DNA of 64,000 bases from Paracholeplasma morum (GTDB lineage Bacteria; Bacillota_I; Bacilli_A; Acholeplasmatales; UBA5453). Shown here piece after piece: positions 6,706 to 16,053 of the stretch (position 1 is its first letter; every line of letters starts with the position of its first letter). The notes under the pieces are model-generated. The model saw nothing but the letters and a program-made list of their open reading frames with translations. It was not told where the DNA came from and made no database searches. A program made the translations under genes and the position numbers. Location of the stretch: assembly GCF_016907055.1 (NCBI RefSeq), contig NZ_JAFBBG010000003.1, positions 1 to 64,000 of the forward strand, in the 5' to 3' direction.

Positions 6706-9336
6706 TTACTTTTTACGTGGGTTTTTGATTTGAGCATGTGCAGCAGCTAGACGTGCGATTGGCACTCTAAATGGTGAACATGAAACATAATCTAGACCGA
6801 TTGCATGACAGAATTCAACGGATTGAGGATCTCCACCATGTTCTCCACAAATACCAGTCTTGATGTTTGGACGAGTTTGGTTACCTAAGTCAACGCCCAT
6901 CTTCATAAGTTTACCAACACCCTTTTGGTCGATGTGAGCAAATGGATCTGATTCGTAAATCTTAGTCTTATAGTAGTCAGGTAAGAACTTACCAGCATCA
7001 TCACGGCTGAAGCCGAATGTCATTTGTGTTAAGTCGTTAGTACCGAATGAGAAGAATTCAGCTTCTTTAGCGATTTCATCAGCTAAGATTGCAGCTCTTG
7101 GGATTTCGATCATTGTACCTACTAAGTACTTGATGTCTAATCCAGATTCTTTGATTAGTTTGTCAGCAGTTTGAACTACAATCTTCTTAACGAAGTTGAA
7201 TTCTCTTACTTCACCAACTAATGGAATCATGATTTCAGGTACAACAGTTAACCCTTCTTTAGTTACTTGGATAGCGGCTTCGATAACGGCTCTAGTTTGC
7301 ATTTCTGCAATTTCTGGATAAGTTACTGAAAGTCTAACACCACGGTGACCTAACATTGGGTTAGTTTCGTGTAAGTCTTCGATAGTTCTCTTAAGATCTT
7401 CGAAAGAAAGTTTCATTTCTTTAGCTAATTCTTGGATTTCTTCATCTGTATGAGGAACGAATTCATGTAGAGGTGGGTCTAAGTATCTAACAGTTACGGC
7501 ATACCCTTCCATTTCCTTATAGAGCTTAACGAAGTCTTCTCTTTGCATAGGTAATAACTTAGCAAGTGCAGCTTGTCTTTCTACTAAGTTTTTAGCAACG
7601 ATCATTTCGCGAATTGCTTTAATACGTGATGCTTCAAAGAACATATGTTCAGTACGGCATAGACCGATACCTTCAGCACCGAATTCTCTTGCTTGGTGAG
7701 CATCTCTTGGTGTGTCAGCATTAGTTCTAACTTTTAATACTCTGATTTCGTCAGCCCATTGCATTAATGTAGCGAAGTCACCAGAAACAGTTGCTTCAAC
7801 AGTTGCAATCTTTTCACCATAAACATAACCAGTTGATCCATCGATTGAGATGTAATCACCTTCGTTAAACTTATGACCATTAACCGTGAAGAATTTACCT
7901 GCTTCATTAACTTTAACTTCACCAGCACCAGCAACACAGCATGTACCCATACCGCGTGCAACAACGGCAGCGTGTGATGTCATACCACCACGAGCAGTTA
8001 AGATACCAGCAGAAACAACCATACCTTCGATGTCTTCAGGAGAAGTTTCTTGTCTAACTAGAACAACAGGAAGTTTATCTTGTTTAACTAGTTCAGAAGC
8101 TCTTTCAGCTGTGAAAACAACTCTACCATAAGCAGCACCTGGTGATGCAGCTAAACCTTGAGTTACAGGTTTTGCAGCTTTTAATGCTTTAGGATCGAAT
8201 GTTGGGTGCAGTAATGAGTCTAATTGTGCAGGTTCTACTTTTAGAATAGCTTCTTCCTTAGTTAATAAACCTTCATTAACTAGGTCAATTGCTAATTTAA
8301 CAGCAGCTTGTGCAGTTCTCTTACCATTACGAGTTTGTAACATGTATAATTTACCTTTTTCAATGGTAAATTCCATATCTTGCATGTCTCTGTAGTGTTT
8401 TTCTAGTTTTTTAGAAATATCATGGAATTCGTTATAAAGTGCTTCATTGTCTAACTTTAATTCGGAAATTGGTTTTGGTGTACGAATACCAGCTACAACG
8501 TCTTCACCTTGTGCATTAAATAGGTATTCTCCATATAACACGTCTTCACCAGTAGCTGGGTTTCTTGAGAAAGCAACCCCTGTTCCTGAATCTTGACCCA
8601 TGTTACCAAATACCATTCCTTGAACGTTTACAGCTGTTCCCCATTCATAAGGAATGTGGTTTAACATACGGTATGTATTCGCTCTTGGGTTGTCCCATGA
8701 TCTGAATACAGCTGTAATAGCATCAATTAATTGTACTTTTGGATCTTGTGGGAATGGTTCGCCCTTTAATTCTTCATATTTGACTTTGAATTGTCTAACC
8801 AATTCTTTAAGGTCGTTAGCATCTAGATCTGTGTCTAAATGAACCCCTTTAGCTTCTTTCATTGCCTCTAGAAGATGTTCGAAATTTGCTTTGTCGATTT
8901 CCATTACAACATCGGCGAACATTTGGATAAATCTTCTATAGGAGTCATAAGCAAAACGTGGGTTATCAGTTAGTTTTGCTAAGCCTTCTACGGCTTGATC
9001 CGTTAAACCTAGGTTTAGGATCGTGTCCATCATACCTGGCATTGAGGCTCTAGCGCCTGAACGTACAGATACTAGGAATGGGTTTTGGCTGTCGCCGAAT
9101 TTTTTACCGAATTCTTTTTCAGTAGCTGCTAAAGCTTCGAAAATTTGATCGACAACATCTTGTGTGATTACTTTACCGTCATGGTAGTATTTGTTACAAG
9201 CTTCTGTTGTAACAGTGAATCCTTGAGGAACTGGTAAGCCTAAGCTTGACATTTCTGCAAGGTTTGCACCTTTACCACCAAGTAGGTTTTTCATGCTTGC
9301 TTGTCCTTCTTTGAACAAATATACGTACTTAGTCAT
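6706..9336 (-). CDS. ppdK: Pyruvate, phosphate dikinase
   Basis: An 876-residue enzyme interconverting PEP, AMP and PPi with pyruvate, ATP and phosphate. The start at 9336 (MTKYVYLF) follows AGGAAG at good spacing; the longer frame from 9363 has no ribosome site. The N-terminal ATP-grasp domain opens with LLGGKGANLAEM. The phospho-His domain has GGMTSHAAVVARG (about residue 450). The C-terminal TIM barrel has GTNDLTQMTFGFSRDD and the catalytic Cys in GICGEHGGD. In a fermentative mollicute it probably runs toward ATP in PPi-assisted glycolysis. It is transcribed alone, with a good promoter beside an unusual palindrome (9403-9426). Confidence 0.97.
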   Translation of the reverse strand: MTKYVYLFKEGQASMKNLLGGKGANLAEMSSLGLPVPQGFTVTTEACNKYYHDGKVITQDVVDQIFEALAATEKEFGKKFGDSQNPFLVSVRSGARASMPGMMDTILNLGLTDQAVEGLAKLTDNPRFAYDSYRRFIQMFADVVMEIDKANFEHLLEAMKEAKGVHLDTDLDANDLKELVRQFKVKYEELKGEPFPQDPKVQLIDAITAVFRSWDNPRANTYRMLNHIPYEWGTAVNVQGMVFGNMGQDSGTGVAFSRNPATGEDVLYGEYLFNAQGEDVVAGIRTPKPISELKLDNEALYNEFHDISKKLEKHYRDMQDMEFTIEKGKLYMLQTRNGKRTAQAAVKLAIDLVNEGLLTKEEAILKVEPAQLDSLLHPTFDPKALKAAKPVTQGLAASPGAAYGRVVFTAERASELVKQDKLPVVLVRQETSPEDIEGMVVSAGILTARGGMTSHAAVVARGMGTCCVAGAGEVKVNEAGKFFTVNGHKFNEGDYISIDGSTGYVYGEKIATVEATVSGDFATLMQWADEIRVLKVRTNADTPRDAHQAREFGAEGIGLCRTEHMFFEASRIKAIREMIVAKNLVERQAALAKLLPMQREDFVKLYKEMEGYAVTVRYLDPPLHEFVPHTDEEIQELAKEMKLSFEDLKRTIEDLHETNPMLGHRGVRLSVTYPEIAEMQTRAVIEAAIQVTKEGLTVVPEIMIPLVGEVREFNFVKKIVVQTADKLIKESGLDIKYLVGTMIEIPRAAILADEIAKEAEFFSFGTNDLTQMTFGFSRDDAGKFLPDYYKTKIYESDPFAHIDQKGVGKLMKMGVDLGNQTRPNIKTGICGEHGGDPQSVEFCHAIGLDYVSCSPFRVPIARLAAAHAQIKNPRKK

Positions 9337-9371
9337 TGTATCTTCCTTTCTAACGATTTTCATACATACTA

Positions 9372-9400
9372 ATTATAGCAACAAATTTCTGAAAATACAA
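9372..9400 (-). promoter_or_regulatory. Promoter of ppdK
   Basis: On the minus strand TTGTAT (9400-9395) and TATAAT (9377-9372) are 17 bases apart, 36 bases before the start codon. Confidence 0.8.
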
Positions 9401-9402
9401 CG

Positions 9403-9426
9403 ATTAACGCACGCATGTGCGCTAAT
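9403..9426. promoter_or_regulatory. GC-rich palindrome upstream of the ppdK -35
   Basis: A 24-base imperfect inverted repeat has the arms ATTA-x-CGCAC and GTGCG-x-TAAT around GCAT, with a single mismatched position per arm. It begins 2 bases upstream of the ppdK -35 and lies within the ppdK/nrnA divergent region. It is much more GC-rich than its surroundings. Its form and place suggest binding by a dimeric regulator, which I cannot name. Confidence 0.5.
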
Positions 9427-9529
9427 GCGTACGAGATTGTACTTTAATATAGGATATTATTTATGGTATACTATTATAAGGCACCCCAGTATAATATGCC
9501 TTACTTAAGTAGAAAGGGTGAAACAATTA

Positions 9530-10474
9530 ATGAATTATCAATCCGTTTTAACGAAGATAATCAACTACAAAACCATCATTATTCACAGACACTCAAAACC
9601 AGACTTCGATGCCATTGGCTCTCAAGTCGGATTAAAGGAAATCATTCTTGAAAATTTCCCCAATAAAAATGTCTATGTAGTAGGAGATTCTAATCGTTTT
9701 GATAAAGATAAGGACATGCAAGAAATTGAAGATTCAGTTTACGAAAATGCCTTAGTCTTTATCGTAGATGTCGCAGTAAAACAAATGGTTTCAGATGATA
9801 GATATAAGCTTGCCAAAGAAGTAATCGTTATTGACCATCATAAAAATGAATGTGACATAGAAGAAGCTACACTGGTTATTAGTGATTCAAGCTTCTCAGC
9901 CTGTGCTGAATTAATCACAGATTTAGCATTAGAATTGAACTTAAAGATTAACGAAAGAGCCGCATCGTTTTTATATGCTGGAATTGTAACAGACACTGGA
10001 AGATTTCAGTGGATGCATGAACCAGAAAGAGTGTTTCTAGTGGCTTCTATCCTAACAAGTTTAGGTGCAAAAACTACAGAACTTTACGATTTCTTATACG
10101 TAGAAACACTTGAAAATAAGAAGCAAAAGACATTCTTTCAAAATAGATTTGTTTATGAAGATGGCGTTGCTTATCTAAAGAACGATCAGGATGTATTTGA
10201 ACTATTTAACATCGATGTCTTCTCAGTATCTAGAGGTATGGTTAATTTAGCTGCTGGAATTGAAGAAATCAAAATATGGTTGAACTTCACTTTTGATAAA
10301 GAACGTAATATCATCATTGGGGAATTTAGATCAAGAGAAATCAAAATTGTAGATATCGCTAAGAAGTATGGCGGTGGGGGACATGAACAAGCCTGCGGAG
10401 CAAGCTTGAAATCATGGGAAGAAGTAGATGAAGTCATCAAAGACTATAAGGCATTATTAAAGGAGAATAAGTAA
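9530..10474 (+). CDS. DHH/DHHA1 phosphoesterase, NrnA-like (copy 1)
   Basis: A 314-residue soluble phosphoesterase. The ATG at 9530 sits 9 bases after AGAAAGGGTG; an in-frame GTG at 9518 overlaps that ribosome site and is less likely. The DHH domain has HRHSKPDFDAIGS, IVDVA and IDHHKNE, which bind two metal ions. The DHHA1 domain has GGGGHEQACGASL. NrnA-type enzymes degrade short oligoribonucleotides and pAp and may hydrolyse pApA from c-di-AMP breakdown. A paralogue follows one base downstream. The first motif is HRHSKPDFD, not the more usual HxxPDGD, so the substrate may differ. Confidence 0.88.
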   Translation: MNYQSVLTKIINYKTIIIHRHSKPDFDAIGSQVGLKEIILENFPNKNVYVVGDSNRFDKDKDMQEIEDSVYENALVFIVDVAVKQMVSDDRYKLAKEVIVIDHHKNECDIEEATLVISDSSFSACAELITDLALELNLKINERAASFLYAGIVTDTGRFQWMHEPERVFLVASILTSLGAKTTELYDFLYVETLENKKQKTFFQNRFVYEDGVAYLKNDQDVFELFNIDVFSVSRGMVNLAAGIEEIKIWLNFTFDKERNIIIGEFRSREIKIVDIAKKYGGGGHEQACGASLKSWEEVDEVIKDYKALLKENK

Positions 10475-10475
10475 C

Positions 10476-11423
10476 ATGATTAACCCAATTATTATTAAAA
10501 AGATTAAAGCATACGACCGCATTATCATTCATGGTCACCAAAGACCAGATGGAGACTGCTATGGTGCTCAGTTTGGTCTAAAAGACATTATCAAAAACTC
10601 ATTTCCAGAAAAGGAAGTTTACGTAGTTGGTGAAACTTCTGATTTCGTAAGTTTTGTAGGAACACCTGATAGTATTGAAGACGCACTTTATGAAGGCGCA
10701 TTATCGATTGTTGTGGATACTGCAACCGAAGAAAGAATCTCTGATAAACGATATAAACTAGGAAAAGAAGTCATTAAAATTGACCACCATATTCCAGTTA
10801 ATGATTACGGCGATTACCGTTGGGTAGACACAAACTATCCTTCCTGTGCACAAATGATTGCACACTTTTATTTAAACTATAAAAAAGAATTAAAACTTGG
10901 TTATGAAGGTGCACTTGCGATGTATACAGGTATACTTACAGATACTGGAAGATTCCGTTTTAGAGGCGTTTCCAAACAAACACATGAGATTGCAGGTATG
11001 TTATTAACTAAGGGTGTTGACGTAGAGTTTGTTGATGGAAAACTATCCGTTGAGACTTTACAAATGACTCGCTTAAAAGGCTATATCTTATCTCATTTTG
11101 TTACAACAGAAAAAGGGTTTATCTATGTGACATTAACCAGAGACGTTATTGAATCATTTGGGGTTACAGATGAACAAGCGGCTTCAATGGTTTCTGTGAT
11201 TGCAGGAATTGAAGGTTATCCAGTATGGGCAATTATTCTAGAGTACCCTAACGATGAAATTCGTATTAGATTACGCTCAAGAGGACCAGTGATTTCTACA
11301 CTAGCTAATGAATTTGGCGGTGGTGGTCATGCGAAAGCATCCGGTTGTAAATTAAACAGTTGGGATGAATTGGAATTGTTCAAAAAACGCGTTGGCGATG
11401 TATTAGACGCTTATAACGGGTAA
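10476..11423 (+). CDS. DHH/DHHA1 phosphoesterase, NrnA-like (copy 2)
   Basis: A 315-residue paralogue of the preceding gene, starting one base after its stop with AAGGAG as ribosome site. It has HGHQRPDGDCYGAQ, VVDTA, IDHHIPV and the DHHA1 glycine motif GGGGHAKASGCKL. Its first motif is the canonical HxRPDGD, so this copy is the better candidate for a standard oligoribonuclease/pAp phosphatase. Tandem divergent copies suggest split roles, for example short RNA versus cyclic-dinucleotide products or DNA. It continues into the TtcA-like gene 4 bases downstream. Confidence 0.9.
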   Translation: MINPIIIKKIKAYDRIIIHGHQRPDGDCYGAQFGLKDIIKNSFPEKEVYVVGETSDFVSFVGTPDSIEDALYEGALSIVVDTATEERISDKRYKLGKEVIKIDHHIPVNDYGDYRWVDTNYPSCAQMIAHFYLNYKKELKLGYEGALAMYTGILTDTGRFRFRGVSKQTHEIAGMLLTKGVDVEFVDGKLSVETLQMTRLKGYILSHFVTTEKGFIYVTLTRDVIESFGVTDEQAASMVSVIAGIEGYPVWAIILEYPNDEIRIRLRSRGPVISTLANEFGGGGHAKASGCKLNSWDELELFKKRVGDVLDAYNG

Positions 11424-11427
11424 TTAT

Positions 11428-12300
11428 ATGGAAATCAGAGAGGTATGTGAAAGAATTGTTGTCACAGAACCGCTTCAGACTTTAGACCATATTGAAAGAA
11501 GTATTATTAAGACATACCGTAAAGATATTTGGGCAAAGTTTATCAAAGCTGTCAAAGATTACAAACTCATTGAAGAGAATGATAAAGTAGCAGTCGGTAT
11601 TAGTGGCGGAAAAGACTCACTATTACTAGCAAAACTAGTCCAAGAATTACATAAACACAGTATTGTTAAATTTGATGTGGTTTACTTAGCGATGGACCCA
11701 GGATTTAATGAAGTTAACTTAGAATTGCTAAAGACTAATTGTAAGTATTTAGACATCCCAGTGGTTATCAAAAAATCCAACGTCTTCGCTGTTGCAGGTA
11801 AAATCGCATCTGATAATCCTTGTTACATGTGTGCTAGAATGCGTAGAGGATTCTTGTACAACGCAGCTCAAGAACTGGGCTGTAATAAACTAGCTTTAGG
11901 TCATCATTTTGATGACGTTATTGAAACCACAATGTTAAACGTTTTATATGGTGGCCAGTTTAAAACAATGGTCCCAAAAATCACAGCTGACAACTTTGAA
12001 AACATTGAGCTAATCAGACCAATGTTTTACATCAAAGAAGCCGACATCATCAGATTTACCACCTCTAATGGTATACAATCTATGAACTGTGGTTGTACCG
12101 TAGTTGCAAGCAGAACTTCTTCCAAAAGAAGAGAGATCAAAAACCTAATTGCAGACTTGAGAAAGGTTCATCCGGAAGTGGATCAATCGATTTTTAAAGC
12201 ATCTGAGAATGTAAACATCAATGCTGTACTAGGTTGTCAGTATGAGGATAGAAAGTATGACTTTAACGATATATATGAAGAAAGGAATAAAAAGAAATGA
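11428..12300 (+). CDS. TtcA-like tRNA thiolation PP-loop ATPase
   Basis: A 290-residue ATP pyrophosphatase of the TtcA/TilS family. It carries the PP-loop SGGKDS, a CYMC pair and HHFDDVIETT, plus a further NCGC cysteine cluster near residue 215. These cysteines fit the Fe-S cluster of TtcA enzymes, which 2-thiolate cytidine 32 of tRNA. The gene follows the DHH pair by 4 bases and overlaps the MgtC-like gene by 4 (ATGA), so all four are one operon. It ends with TGA, a sign of the standard code. The exact tRNA position modified is inferred from the family. Confidence 0.85.
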   Translation: MEIREVCERIVVTEPLQTLDHIERSIIKTYRKDIWAKFIKAVKDYKLIEENDKVAVGISGGKDSLLLAKLVQELHKHSIVKFDVVYLAMDPGFNEVNLELLKTNCKYLDIPVVIKKSNVFAVAGKIASDNPCYMCARMRRGFLYNAAQELGCNKLALGHHFDDVIETTMLNVLYGGQFKTMVPKITADNFENIELIRPMFYIKEADIIRFTTSNGIQSMNCGCTVVASRTSSKRREIKNLIADLRKVHPEVDQSIFKASENVNINAVLGCQYEDRKYDFNDIYEERNKKK

Positions 12301-12833
12301 CACCATTCGATATTGAATTACAAGTATTTCAAAGTGGAGATTTTTGGATGAGAATCATGTTGCCACTTGCAATTTCTGTATTTTATAGTTTTCTAATTGG
12401 ATTAGAAAGACAAAACATCGGTAAATCAGCAGGGATTTCTGCACATATTCTAATTGCTGTTTCTACCACAATGCTGGGGATCGTCCAATTATTTATGTAT
12501 GAACATCAAGGCGGAAATTCGGCTGCAGATAACCAAAGACTCATCGCACAAGTATTGCCGGGCGTTGGGTTCATCGGGGCTGGGGTAATTATGAAAGGCC
12601 AAAAAAACATTATTGGTTTAACTACTGCGGCAACCATTTGGGCAACCGCAATGATGGGATTAGTTGCTGGTAGTGGATACATCTTAACATCACTCATTTT
12701 TGGCGGATTCTTAGTGTTATTCATCTATACTAGAGATTTGAAACGTGGAATTAACCCGTTCATTCCCCATGTTCATCATGATTTCTTAGATGAAGAAGAA
12801 GCGAATGCAGATGACATTAGACGTCACGCATAA
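12297..12833 (+). CDS. MgtC/SapB family membrane protein
   Basis: A 178-residue membrane protein with the MgtC core: about four or five hydrophobic segments, GLERQ after the first, the LPGVGFIGAGVIMK block and GLTTAATIWATA. The C-terminal MgtC cytoplasmic domain is replaced by a short acidic/His tail (HVHHDFLDEEE). The family is linked to Mg2+ limitation and ATPase control; the role in this organism is unknown. It is the last gene of the DHH-ttcA operon. Confidence 0.88.
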   Translation: MTPFDIELQVFQSGDFWMRIMLPLAISVFYSFLIGLERQNIGKSAGISAHILIAVSTTMLGIVQLFMYEHQGGNSAADNQRLIAQVLPGVGFIGAGVIMKGQKNIIGLTTAATIWATAMMGLVAGSGYILTSLIFGGFLVLFIYTRDLKRGINPFIPHVHHDFLDEEEANADDIRRHA

Positions 12834-12852
12834 TATCTATATTAAATACTAG

Positions 12853-12882
12853 AAACGTAGGCGACTACGTTTTTGTTTTTTT
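12853..12882 (+). terminator. Terminator after mgtC-like gene
   Basis: Stem AAACGTAG (12853-12860) and CTACGTTT (12865-12872) with loop GCGA, followed by a long T run. Confidence 0.85.
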
Positions 12883-12895
12883 TAACTATGTTAAA

Positions 12896-12904
12896 TGATA
12901 TAAT
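12896..12904 (+). promoter_or_regulatory. Extended -10 promoter of mnmE
   Basis: TGATATAAT with no clear -35, 20 bases before the mnmE ATG. It overlaps the longer possible frame start and so supports the start at 12925. Confidence 0.65.
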
Positions 12905-12924
12905 TGAAGTTAGGATGTGATTCT

Positions 12925-14277
12925 ATGATACTAGATACAATCGCTGCGATTGCGACCCCATTTGGGACAGCAGGAATCGCTGTTATAAGAGTAAGTGGCA
13001 GTGATGCCATCGAGAAAGTAAACCTTATTTTCAAAGGTAGAAACCTTAACAAAGTTAAAAGCCACACAGTGGTTTATGGACATATTATTGATCAGTCATC
13101 TAAAGTAATTGATGAAGTTTTAGTGACAATCTTAAAAGGACCTAAAACATTTACAGCTGAAGATACTGTAGAAATCTCCTGTCACGGTGGAATTCTAGTG
13201 ACACAAAAAGTTTTAGAAAGAGTACTAGAAACCGGGATTAAACTTGCAGAACCTGGCGAGTTTTCTAAGCGTGCTTTTGTTAATGGAAGAATTGATTTAA
13301 CTCAAGCAGAAGCCATTATGGATTTGATTCATGCTAAGAACGAAAATGCGATGAAACTGGCATTATCCGGTCTTAGTGGTAACATAAAAAAAGGCATTGA
13401 AGCCACTAGAGAAACGGTGCTAAACTTAGTTGCAAAAATCGAGGTTAATATCGATTATCCAGAATATGATGATGCACAGGTGATGGGCAATGAAGTCATC
13501 AAACCTGAAGTCATAAAAATTAAAGATCAACTACATACGCTACTAGAAGATGCAGACAAAGGTAAGATTATCCGTGAAGGTGTAAGAACTGCCATTGTTG
13601 GTAAACCTAACGTCGGAAAGAGCAGTTTACTTAATGCGTTATTAAACGAGGAACGAGCCATCGTTACAGACATCGAAGGGACAACCAGAGATACGATTGA
13701 AGCTTACATCAATATAGGTGGGATCACCTTAATTCTAGTGGATACAGCCGGCATTAGAGAAACCAAAGATGTGGTTGAAAAAATCGGTGTAGACCGTTCA
13801 AAAAAAGCCATTGAATCTGCGGAACTGGTGATCTTGGTTTTGGATCAAAGTAGAAAATTATCTAAAGAAGATGAACTGTTGCTTGAACAGACCAAAAACA
13901 AGAAGAGAATTATCGTTGGCAATAAAAATGACTTAGAGCGAGTACTGGATTTAGAAGGTATTCACCTATTAAGGTTATCAACCTTGACCAAAGAAGGTTT
14001 GAAGGATTTAGAAAAAGAAATCATCCATGTGCTAGGAATGAGCGACATTAAAGACAAGGATTTCAATATCCTATCAAATGTAAGACATATAGCCAAAATC
14101 AAAGACACCATCGAAGCTTTACAAGCTGTCATTGATGGCATAGAACTGGATATGCCAATCGATATTGTCGAGATAGATTTAAAGAAGGCTTGGCAATATC
14201 TAGGAGAGATTACTGGAGATTATCATCCTGAAGATTTAATCAGTGAACTATTCTCTAAATTTTGTTTAGGAAAGTAA
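12925..14277 (+). CDS. mnmE: tRNA modification GTPase MnmE (TrmE)
   Basis: A 450-residue GTPase that, with MnmG, builds the cmnm5U/mnm5U modification at wobble U34. The N-terminal tetrahydrofolate-binding domain (about 1-118) is followed by helices that flank a G domain with GKPNVGKSSL, TTRDTI, DTAGIRET and NKND. The C-terminal motif FCLGK carries the catalytic Cys. The start was chosen because the promoter -10 lies at 12899-12904 and AGGATGTG precedes this ATG. MnmG is not in the window. Confidence 0.97.
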   Translation: MILDTIAAIATPFGTAGIAVIRVSGSDAIEKVNLIFKGRNLNKVKSHTVVYGHIIDQSSKVIDEVLVTILKGPKTFTAEDTVEISCHGGILVTQKVLERVLETGIKLAEPGEFSKRAFVNGRIDLTQAEAIMDLIHAKNENAMKLALSGLSGNIKKGIEATRETVLNLVAKIEVNIDYPEYDDAQVMGNEVIKPEVIKIKDQLHTLLEDADKGKIIREGVRTAIVGKPNVGKSSLLNALLNEERAIVTDIEGTTRDTIEAYINIGGITLILVDTAGIRETKDVVEKIGVDRSKKAIESAELVILVLDQSRKLSKEDELLLEQTKNKKRIIVGNKNDLERVLDLEGIHLLRLSTLTKEGLKDLEKEIIHVLGMSDIKDKDFNILSNVRHIAKIKDTIEALQAVIDGIELDMPIDIVEIDLKKAWQYLGEITGDYHPEDLISELFSKFCLGK

Positions 14278-14284
14278 AAAAAGC

Positions 14285-14303
14285 ATATCATATATGATAT
14301 AAT
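14285..14303 (+). promoter_or_regulatory. Extended -10 promoter of dnaX with 16-bp palindrome
   Basis: TGATATAAT at 14295-14303 overlaps a perfect 16-bp palindrome (ATATCATATATGATAT, 14285-14300). The palindrome may be an operator, but it is all AT plus two GC pairs and could be chance. Confidence 0.6.
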
Positions 14304-14326
14304 ACATTAGCAAAGGAGTGTGTGCG

Positions 14327-16048
14327 ATGTCCTATCAAGCTTTATACAGAACTTATAGACCAAGAAACTTTTCAGAAGTAGCAGGTCAAGAAGTCATTGT
14401 TAAAACCCTACAAAATGCATTATTACACGATAAAATTGCACATGCCTATTTATTCAGTGGTCCAAGAGGAACAGGGAAGACTAGTATCGCAAAGATACTT
14501 GCTAAAGCAGTTAACTGTGAACACGCACCAGTCAAGGATGCTTGTGGCGAATGTGCTACTTGTTCAGCCATTCAATCAGGCGTTATCTCTGACGTAGTTG
14601 AAATCGATGCTGCATCAAATAATGGTGTGGATGAAATTAGAGATTTAAGAGAAAAAGTCAAATACCTTCCATCGATGGCAAAGTATAAAGTCTATATCAT
14701 CGATGAAGTTCATATGTTATCAACTGGGGCTTTCAACGCCTTATTAAAGACGCTAGAAGAACCACCTAAACACGTTATTTTTATTCTCGCAACCACAGAA
14801 CCCAATAAGATTCCTGCGACCATCTTATCAAGATGTCAACGTTTTGATTTTAGAGGGATTTCTCCAAAAGACATCGAAAAAAAATTACATGCAATTAAGG
14901 AATTAGAACAAGTCAAAATTACAGACCAAGCGATTACTGAAATCGCCAGATATGCCGAGGGTGGACTTAGAGATGCCCTTAGCCTATTAGACCAAGCCAT
15001 CTCATTTTCAGATGATTTAGTCACCGAAGAAGACGTATATGCGGTCAGCGGTTCAGTATCCAAAACAAACCTGATGAGATTGCTTGATTTCATATACAAA
15101 AAAGAGACAACCGAAGCATTCGCGTTACTAAACGAAATGATTGAAGATGGAAAAGAAGTCTCAAAAATTGTTTCGGATTTAATCTCAACTTTAAGAGACT
15201 TACTCATCGAAAAGAATGTCGTCTTTGATTCAGAAAGACCAACCAAATACTTAGAAGAATTATCAAAACAATATTCAAACGACCGAATTTATTTCTATCT
15301 AGATGTATTAAACGGAACGCAAAACGATATTAAGTGGAGTAATCAAAAACGCGCTTATTTGGAGCTTGCGATTGTTAAGATGATTGACCATAAGCAAATA
15401 GATCGTATCGATTATCATGATAGCATTGAAGTTCTTAACAAACGAATTAGTGGTCTTGAATTTGAACTGTCTAAGATCAAATCTAATCCACCTCAAATCA
15501 TAAAATCAAAAGATAAAGAAGTTTCAACCGATAGTCAAGTTCTTGAAAAAGAAACTTCAAGGGAACAAAAGCCGCTTGTATCCGTTACAGACATTGAACG
15601 CATTTTAAATAACGGAGATGTTGAAAAGAAGAACTTGATGTTGAAAGGCTGGGATCGATTGCCACAAATCAAAGATCCACGCTTAGAGACAACTGCGATG
15701 TTACTTCATGAAGCTAAATTGGTTGCAGCAACCAACAGAGAGATTCTGTTAGTTTATCCAAACAAAATTAACTGCAGATTGATGTTAAAACAACAAACGA
15801 AGAAACTTGTGTTTGATATATTAAATGCGAAATCAAAGTTAATTGATGATTTTGTGTGTATAGATGAAGCCTCATGGAATATCTTGTTTGATTCGTTTAT
15901 TAAACAATGGAAATCTGGTAATAAGAAACCTACCTTACCAAAACTTGATTTAGAATTATACCAAGAAGACGAAGACACCTGGCAACCAGGATCGGTTGCA
16001 CTAGCCATTGATTTCTTTGGCAAAGATAAAGTTATGATAAAGGAGTAA
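14327..16048 (+). CDS. dnaX: DNA polymerase III subunits gamma/tau
   Basis: A 573-residue clamp-loader ATPase. It has the Walker A GPRGTGKTS, a zinc-binding cysteine cluster (CEHAP...CGECATC), DEVHML and the sensor SRCQRFDF. The C-terminal third is tau-like, charged and less conserved. The ATG at 14327 is 8 bases from AAAGGAG; an in-frame GTG at 14318 overlaps the ribosome site. It heads a dnaX-ybaB-recR operon as in Bacillus. I see no slippery A/T run strongly suggesting a programmed gamma frameshift. Confidence 0.97.
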   Translation: MSYQALYRTYRPRNFSEVAGQEVIVKTLQNALLHDKIAHAYLFSGPRGTGKTSIAKILAKAVNCEHAPVKDACGECATCSAIQSGVISDVVEIDAASNNGVDEIRDLREKVKYLPSMAKYKVYIIDEVHMLSTGAFNALLKTLEEPPKHVIFILATTEPNKIPATILSRCQRFDFRGISPKDIEKKLHAIKELEQVKITDQAITEIARYAEGGLRDALSLLDQAISFSDDLVTEEDVYAVSGSVSKTNLMRLLDFIYKKETTEAFALLNEMIEDGKEVSKIVSDLISTLRDLLIEKNVVFDSERPTKYLEELSKQYSNDRIYFYLDVLNGTQNDIKWSNQKRAYLELAIVKMIDHKQIDRIDYHDSIEVLNKRISGLEFELSKIKSNPPQIIKSKDKEVSTDSQVLEKETSREQKPLVSVTDIERILNNGDVEKKNLMLKGWDRLPQIKDPRLETTAMLLHEAKLVAATNREILLVYPNKINCRLMLKQQTKKLVFDILNAKSKLIDDFVCIDEASWNILFDSFIKQWKSGNKKPTLPKLDLELYQEDEDTWQPGSVALAIDFFGKDKVMIKE

Positions 16049-16053
16049 TAGAC

